Source of the DNA: Paracyclopina nana
Taxonomy: Eukaryota; Arthropoda; Copepoda; Cyclopoida; Cyclopettidae
Reading direction: 5' to 3'
Assembly (NCBI GenBank): GCA_019096065.1
Contig: JAGUCH010000001.1
Span: 13,702,001 to 13,766,000 of the forward strand
DNA length: 64,000 bases
Within the stretch, counting starts at the first letter, position 1. Every line of letters starts with the position of its first letter. The notes under the pieces were generated by a model. The model saw nothing but the letters and a program-made list of their open reading frames with translations, had not been told where the DNA came from and made no database searches. Shown piece after piece: positions 59,101-64,000 of this stretch. The position numbers were made by a program, and so were the translations under genes.

Positions 59101-62100
59101 TTTAAAAAGAAGATAAGGGGAGTCCAGAAAGTATTGGATCTGACAGGCATTGAACAAATAAAAGGAGATGATGCCATAAAGCCAGGGTGGCCAGGAAAAA
59201 ATGCAAGCTTCTGTAATTGAGATCAATCTCTGAGATTATGATCCTTGCGAGGAGAACACGAGCAAAAAGTGGGCACAAAAAAGAAGCAAATAATGGCTGT
59301 ATTTGTTGCCAAACAGAGACAATGGCGGCTTGAGCCTCATTCTTCATTGATGGGACTGCATCGAAAAAGGAAACTTATCAGTGGTATGATTATGGGAAAA
59401 GCTAATTTTTGCAGGTCCACCCTGTATTTTTGAGCTTGTTACGGCCACTAGTTGGACTTTGACAAAATGTGAGTCTCGTTACACGCACCATTGCTGAAAA
59501 CTCGTGATTGACCGTCGATTCGTCCAGATGTGAAAGCTCTTTCAGCAGAGGTCCTTCTCATCTGCGCACAAAAGGGGGCAACGGCTCTCTGTAACACAAT
59601 AGATGACCAGGCCTTCTTCTATTCAAGTTGGAAAAAACACGGGAGAGCACTTTTGTGCTGAGAGTGCATCATTCTTGATCGTTTTGTTCGTCTCACTGAT
59701 TTTGAAAGGTTAACAATGAGAACATCGCAGTGGATTTCCCTCCTGCTTTCCAACAGGTCAAGAACCATTCTGCAAAATATCCAATTTCGGATTCAACTCA
59801 GGATCAAAATGTGCAACGCGATGAATTATGGATTTTTGCACGCGTACTCTTCATGATATATATCAGCTCGAGCAAAACGGGCAAACAAAGAATTGCATTT
59901 TGTAGCGTACCGCTCTACTTTTCATCATCTTGTCCAAGTCGACTTTCCTGACATTTATTTACCAAACAGCCCTGGCAACTTATTGCAGTATGCGATTTTC
60001 GTATCACACTTTACTAGGAGCTCTCTGCCTTCTGTGGGTGAATTTCTCGAGAGGAAATCGTTTTTGCCGAAACCACTCAAACGACGAAAACAGTCTAATT
60101 TAAGTGGCTTTTTAAAGCCACACTCTCAAGTTACGACCGAGAGGAGGTTATGTGGAAGAAAAGCATGTGATAGCATAAATATGTGCCTTGGTTGGCGAAT
60201 TAGAAAGCCATTTGCCGTCTACATGAAATGCTTTCTACACAGAATCGAGGGTTGCGAGAAGGGCCTCAGAGCTCTCCACTGCTGCTGGAAACGGTTGCCT
60301 CAACCGAGACTGAGGCCACGAAAGGCAGTTGTTCAGGCTTGGGCCGCCATCATCGTCCTCGACGACCTCGACAGAAAACAGCAGCAGCCATTTCCCTTTA
60401 GAAATTGTCAGGAATTATTCATCTTTGCTGACAGAAACCCAAACTTTGCGGGCGGACGAGTTCCCAGCGGAAAATATTCATCAATTTGAAGCCACATTAG
60501 CACGTGAGTAATCAACTCTCATAAGTTAGGCTTGGTTAAGCCATTTTATCTATCAGTTGAAGTCAGCTGATAAAAAATTGCTCCAAATGTAAGAGGCTTT
60601 ATTACAGCTAATGCAATAGATAAAAATCTGCTTAATTTTTTCCTAGAAGCGTTTTCCTAAAACTGTTAAAATAGCATTGACAAAATACAAATAAAAGGTA
60701 GTTTGGATGTCCTACATCTTATTTATTGAGAATTAAGGAGTTCAAACAATTTCTGGTAGTTTCTTTTGATTAATCAACAGCGTTTGCCATTCATCTACAA
60801 GGTAGTAGCCAGCAAACTATTCATAACAAAGTTGGCTACTTTCAAGTTTGCGGAAAGTTGGCCAACTTATGCCACTTCTTAAGAAGACCCACACACCTGT
60901 ATTAAATACATTTTGACCTTCAAAGTAGAGATGGTCAAGATGGATCTTCATCAAGCAGCTAATTCCGGATTCTGTTTGAGGATCATCTCAATTAGCCAGA
61001 TCTCTTTTCTGGCTTCAGAGAAAAAGAAATGTGGGGTCACATGAGAGAATACGAAACTTTTCTTCTACCCTTCTTTTTGCTAAGGAAGTAGAAGAAGCCA
61101 GACGACAAAAAAGAAATTCCTTGATGGAGTCTTCTTCTAGGCTTTATGTGGCTTTCATGATTTTTAGGGCTGACTTAATGCCACTATTTTATTAGGTGTA
61201 AATGGACTCTAAAAGGGTATAATAAACTTTTTGTAGCAGCGCCTTCATTTTAGGCTCTAAATTGCCTTTCTATTATTTACTGAGAAGAAGAGCCGCAATA
61301 TGTAATTATAACGAGGCGCTAGTTAAGAGCGTAATTTCTCGCAATGACAACGGTACAAGTGATACAACATCAATGTTTGATATCCCTTCAATTACATGAT
61401 TAGGGTGTCAGACAAAAGTCTGGCAATTGGCATCTCACACATACACTCAGGGGTTGTGACATGAGACAATGAGACGTCCCTTGGGAATCATCCCCTGACA
61501 CCCCTGAAAAAAGAGTCCCAGTCCAGGGGACAATATGCATATTTCATAGGTGTCGTCTTTTTTCCGCGCGTAATTCAATTTGCTTAGCTTCTCTTCTGTA
61601 CTAATCAATATTAGAAAGTTTTTCACTCGAGGAGCAAAAATAGTATCCAAAGTCAAAAACTTTAGTTAGTTTCTTCTTTAGTTCTTCTGGTATGTGGAAA
61701 GTTGGCTGCTCTCTAGTAGCTAAGTAAGGTGGCTTTCATGTAAATTCTGCCGCCGAGGCCGCCGAATTTGACGACGTCGACGCGGGAGGAACTTCTTTTC
61801 GGTAGCCTAATAAAAGTTGGGGGTGATTCCCGAAAAACTTTTTTGACTGGCGAAAACCAACTTTGGCTCATTGTTGTTAAAGTTGGACAATTTTGAAACT
61901 AACAGTGAAGTTGTTCTTCTTTAGTTTTCTGCGGTGTGTGGCCAACTTTTCTTAGTTTTTCTTTCCTCAAGTAGTTATAGTCAAAAACTGGATCAGAAAC
62001 TTTCACTTTTCCTTCTCACATAGTATATACTACACACAATTGTTGCTTAGTTCCAATCACATATATAAAAGTGTCTGTTCTTCACGAGCGTCGCCATATC

Positions 62101-63770
62101 AAATATTCAATAAAAAGTTGGGTTGCGGTCTGCGCGTCGTCCATCCAAAGTTCTAAATTGCATCACATTTCCATATCAATATTTGTGACAGCAGATTCAA
62201 ATCAAGATGTTTTTGTCAAACCCTTTATACAATTTCCAAAGTGGACTAGGGTGTCAAAGAAGGGTGGTGGTCTTGTCAAGGGGAGTTGAACATAAATTCC
62301 CGCTACACTAGCCATGAAAAGGACCTTAAATGGAAAGCCAATAAATCAGAATGCGGCCCATGGGACTCGCGCATAGAAATTGGCTAACTGATCAATCAAT
62401 TTGAATTTTAAATCCGGGTCAATTTCTCTTTCTACGGTGTTTGTCTGTGCGACTGCATAGCACTATGATATTATGGTAAAAACCACCGCTTCAGCAACTT
62501 TCTCATGTGCAGCAATAAAAAATTGCCCCAATCTCAGTATAGGGATTGGGGTTTATGAATTGTGGACCCTCATAAAATGTGTCTTTATTGCTCTTTATGG
62601 GGTCATGTGTCTTTGGTGTGTAAGTGAAACCAGGCTTAGGACTGCTTTCACTTGATCAATTCCTCCAAAAATGCCCTTTTTCGCAAATTGTGACTGGCAG
62701 GTTGACACCTAGAATGCTTGAAGAAAATATTCAGCGACCAAAAAATTAATAAGTGCCAGCAGGCGTGCGTGATTGCTTTCTTTCCAAGTAAAAGCTCACA
62801 TGTCGAATTGATATTCACCTTTTTGCCGACAAAAAGCGCGCCTCCATTAAAGGCTAGTAAATCACGCGAGGTGATAATTACAGTTCCCTCATGTCACTTT
62901 TTTGCGCTCACAACCTACTCTGGCGAATGCAATAAAAATGGAGTGATTTAATTAAAGTTGAGATCCCATGTGTCCAATTGCTTTCTAATGTTTGCTCGAT
63001 CATCGCATTTTTATTGCACAACACGAATTTGCATTTTTGCATGCTTCTTTGCCAAAGAGGTGTAAGCAAGGCGCGTGTCATTATCTCTTAGCTACACCAA
63101 ATTACAGGGTACGTTGCAACAAAAGCCTGCCATTATAATTCTATGCTAAATAGTTGCAATTCTAAGGATTGACGCGCGCACTACTTCAGCTTGATTTTGC
63201 GTACATGGGTGCAGAAACCACATAAGTTGATAAATAATATATCACTTGGAGTTTAGGCCACTTTGAGTGCATCGTGTCTGGCAAAGTTCGGCCCTCTCGA
63301 CGAAGGAGCAGCACAAGTTGAAAGCTGGTTTGAAACGTCTGAGAAAATTCTAGGCTTCGCGAAAGAGCCTGTACGAGTACATGGCACAGCAGTAAAATAG
63401 CTGCTAGGGGCAAACCACTGTTCTAAGTAGTGAGCTTATGGCAGCAGCACCCTCCATTAATAGCCATGACATGCTACATTTCCGGAAGCCTCATGCAAAC
63501 CTTTCAAGAGACTGCTTTCAGACCATAAAATAGCTAAATACCTAATATAGCAGTGTACAGCGTAGCCAAAATAAATCCTCTCATCAAAGATTCACATTAT
63601 ATCGGTCTGGTCAGATCCGATTGTCAAAAATCCCATATTTGACAAGCTCTTGCATAACTGATGAGCATCGCGTCGAGACATTTGATGGTCAAAATGTCAG
63701 CTATCAATTTTTCAGGCTCCTCATCGTGCTCCTAGCTTTTCAGTTGGTCTGAACAAAGATCGACGTTCCC
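56114..63770. other. 7.6-kb region with no confident gene
   Basis: I see no exon chain with supported splice sites. The longest open frames (for example 58021-58524, plus, 167 codons without an early ATG, and 59893-60489, plus) have no recognisable domain. TATTTAAAG near 57620 could be a core promoter. A GC-rich patch with GCCGCCGAGGCCGCCG lies near 61750. The right half may be upstream control sequence of the gene that starts at 63771. Confidence 0.4.
60329..60503 (+). CDS. Possible single coding exon (Ser/Thr-rich), doubtful
   Basis: A frame with LGPPSSSSTTSTENSSSHFP then LEIVRNYSSLLTETQTL ends at a good CACGTGAGT donor (after 60503). The frame is free of stops from about 60310, near possible AG acceptors, but two other frames are also partly open and I found no partner exon. 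Confidence 0.2.
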
Positions 63771-64000
63771 ATGGCACTTTTAGCGTCTCAATTATCAGGT
63801 ATATAATTACTCCTCTCAAGTGATATCGACTAGAGAGCTAATTGCTATTTTTTAGATCCGACTGCTGCAGTGGCAAACAATCCAAATTCCTGCATGTTCA
63901 ATAGTGCAAATTCGAGCGAGGAAGCTAATGACGACAGGAGCGGAGAGTCCAATAATAGCTTGCCTGATAAAAGCATGCCAAAAGACATACAAAGCTTGGA
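63771..64000 (+). CDS. 5' end of an unrecognised gene running off the right edge
   Basis: Exon 1 (63771-63798) has an ATG in a good context (CCCATGGC) and only 28 nt of coding sequence, MALLASQLS. A GTATAT donor and an ATTTTTTAG acceptor join it in phase to exon 2 (63856 to the window end), which stays open for 145 nt. Exon 2 reads DPTAAVANNPNSCMFNS, then SSEEANDDRSGESNNS and LPDKSMPKDIQSL. The composition (Asn, Ser, Asp, Glu) suggests a disordered, cytosolic or nuclear N-terminus. No domain is reached before the edge, so no function can be given. Confidence 0.6.

Noticed and set aside
1-64000. CRISPR arrays, bacterial operons, rRNA or tRNA genes
   Set aside because: None seen: no regularly spaced repeats and no tRNA-like B-box or cloverleaf that I could support; the window is eukaryotic with spliceosomal introns.

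Overview
This is a gene-dense stretch of an animal nuclear genome, almost certainly an arthropod (a crustacean or a springtail-like lineage fits best, but the species cannot be fixed from sequence). The reasons are many small GT-AG introns of about 35-70 bp, an arthropod-style multi-copy FLRFamide precursor, an RRM-MYND-Tudor protein like insect Vreteno, Star-like FkbM proteins and short degenerin channels. There is no bacterial organisation. I reassembled exons by eye from splice sites and phase; most junctions below agree in phase.

Layout. 1-2245 (minus) holds the 5' part of TAF2, head to head with a Vreteno-like piRNA-pathway gene (2809-6433, plus). Next comes a secreted Ala-rich protein of unknown function (7097-8863) and an FLRFamide neuropeptide precursor with a TATA/Inr promoter and a leader intron (9551-10380). 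AMPK beta lies convergent to it (10537-12075, minus). An F-box/LRR gene (12456-14463) converges on a PLOD-like lysyl hydroxylase without the glycosyltransferase domain (14518-16581, minus). A Star-like FkbM-domain gene (16918-about 18333, minus) is followed by a 19-exon Patched-related gene (19093-26409, plus). An FMRFamide-receptor-like GPCR follows on the minus strand (26977-30505, with possible leader exons near 34.3 kb).

36409-40992 (minus) is a ten-exon gene with the IP3-receptor-binding (KRAP/TESPA1/ITPRID) domain. One of its introns holds a foldback transposon that carries a small secreted-peptide ORF. 42165-44293 is a prostaglandin-reductase-like enzyme. 44867-46007 (minus) is a compact DEG/ENaC channel, divergent from an unrecognised five-coding-exon gene (46198-47900) that has no long ORF. 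A very young Ty3/gypsy-type LTR retrotransposon (48877-56108, minus) with a 5-bp target duplication comes next. The remaining 7.6 kb is nearly empty up to the first two exons of a gene running off the right edge (63771-64000).

Non-coding repeats include two long-armed hairpin MITEs with related ends (31060-31270, 35480-35860), one of them nested in a second inverted-repeat element, a Tc1/mariner-type MITE next to a 215-bp tandem duplication in a Patched intron, and the foldback element. The most notable functional theme is physical linkage, within about 17 kb, of an FLRFamide peptide gene and a receptor that looks like its receptor family.
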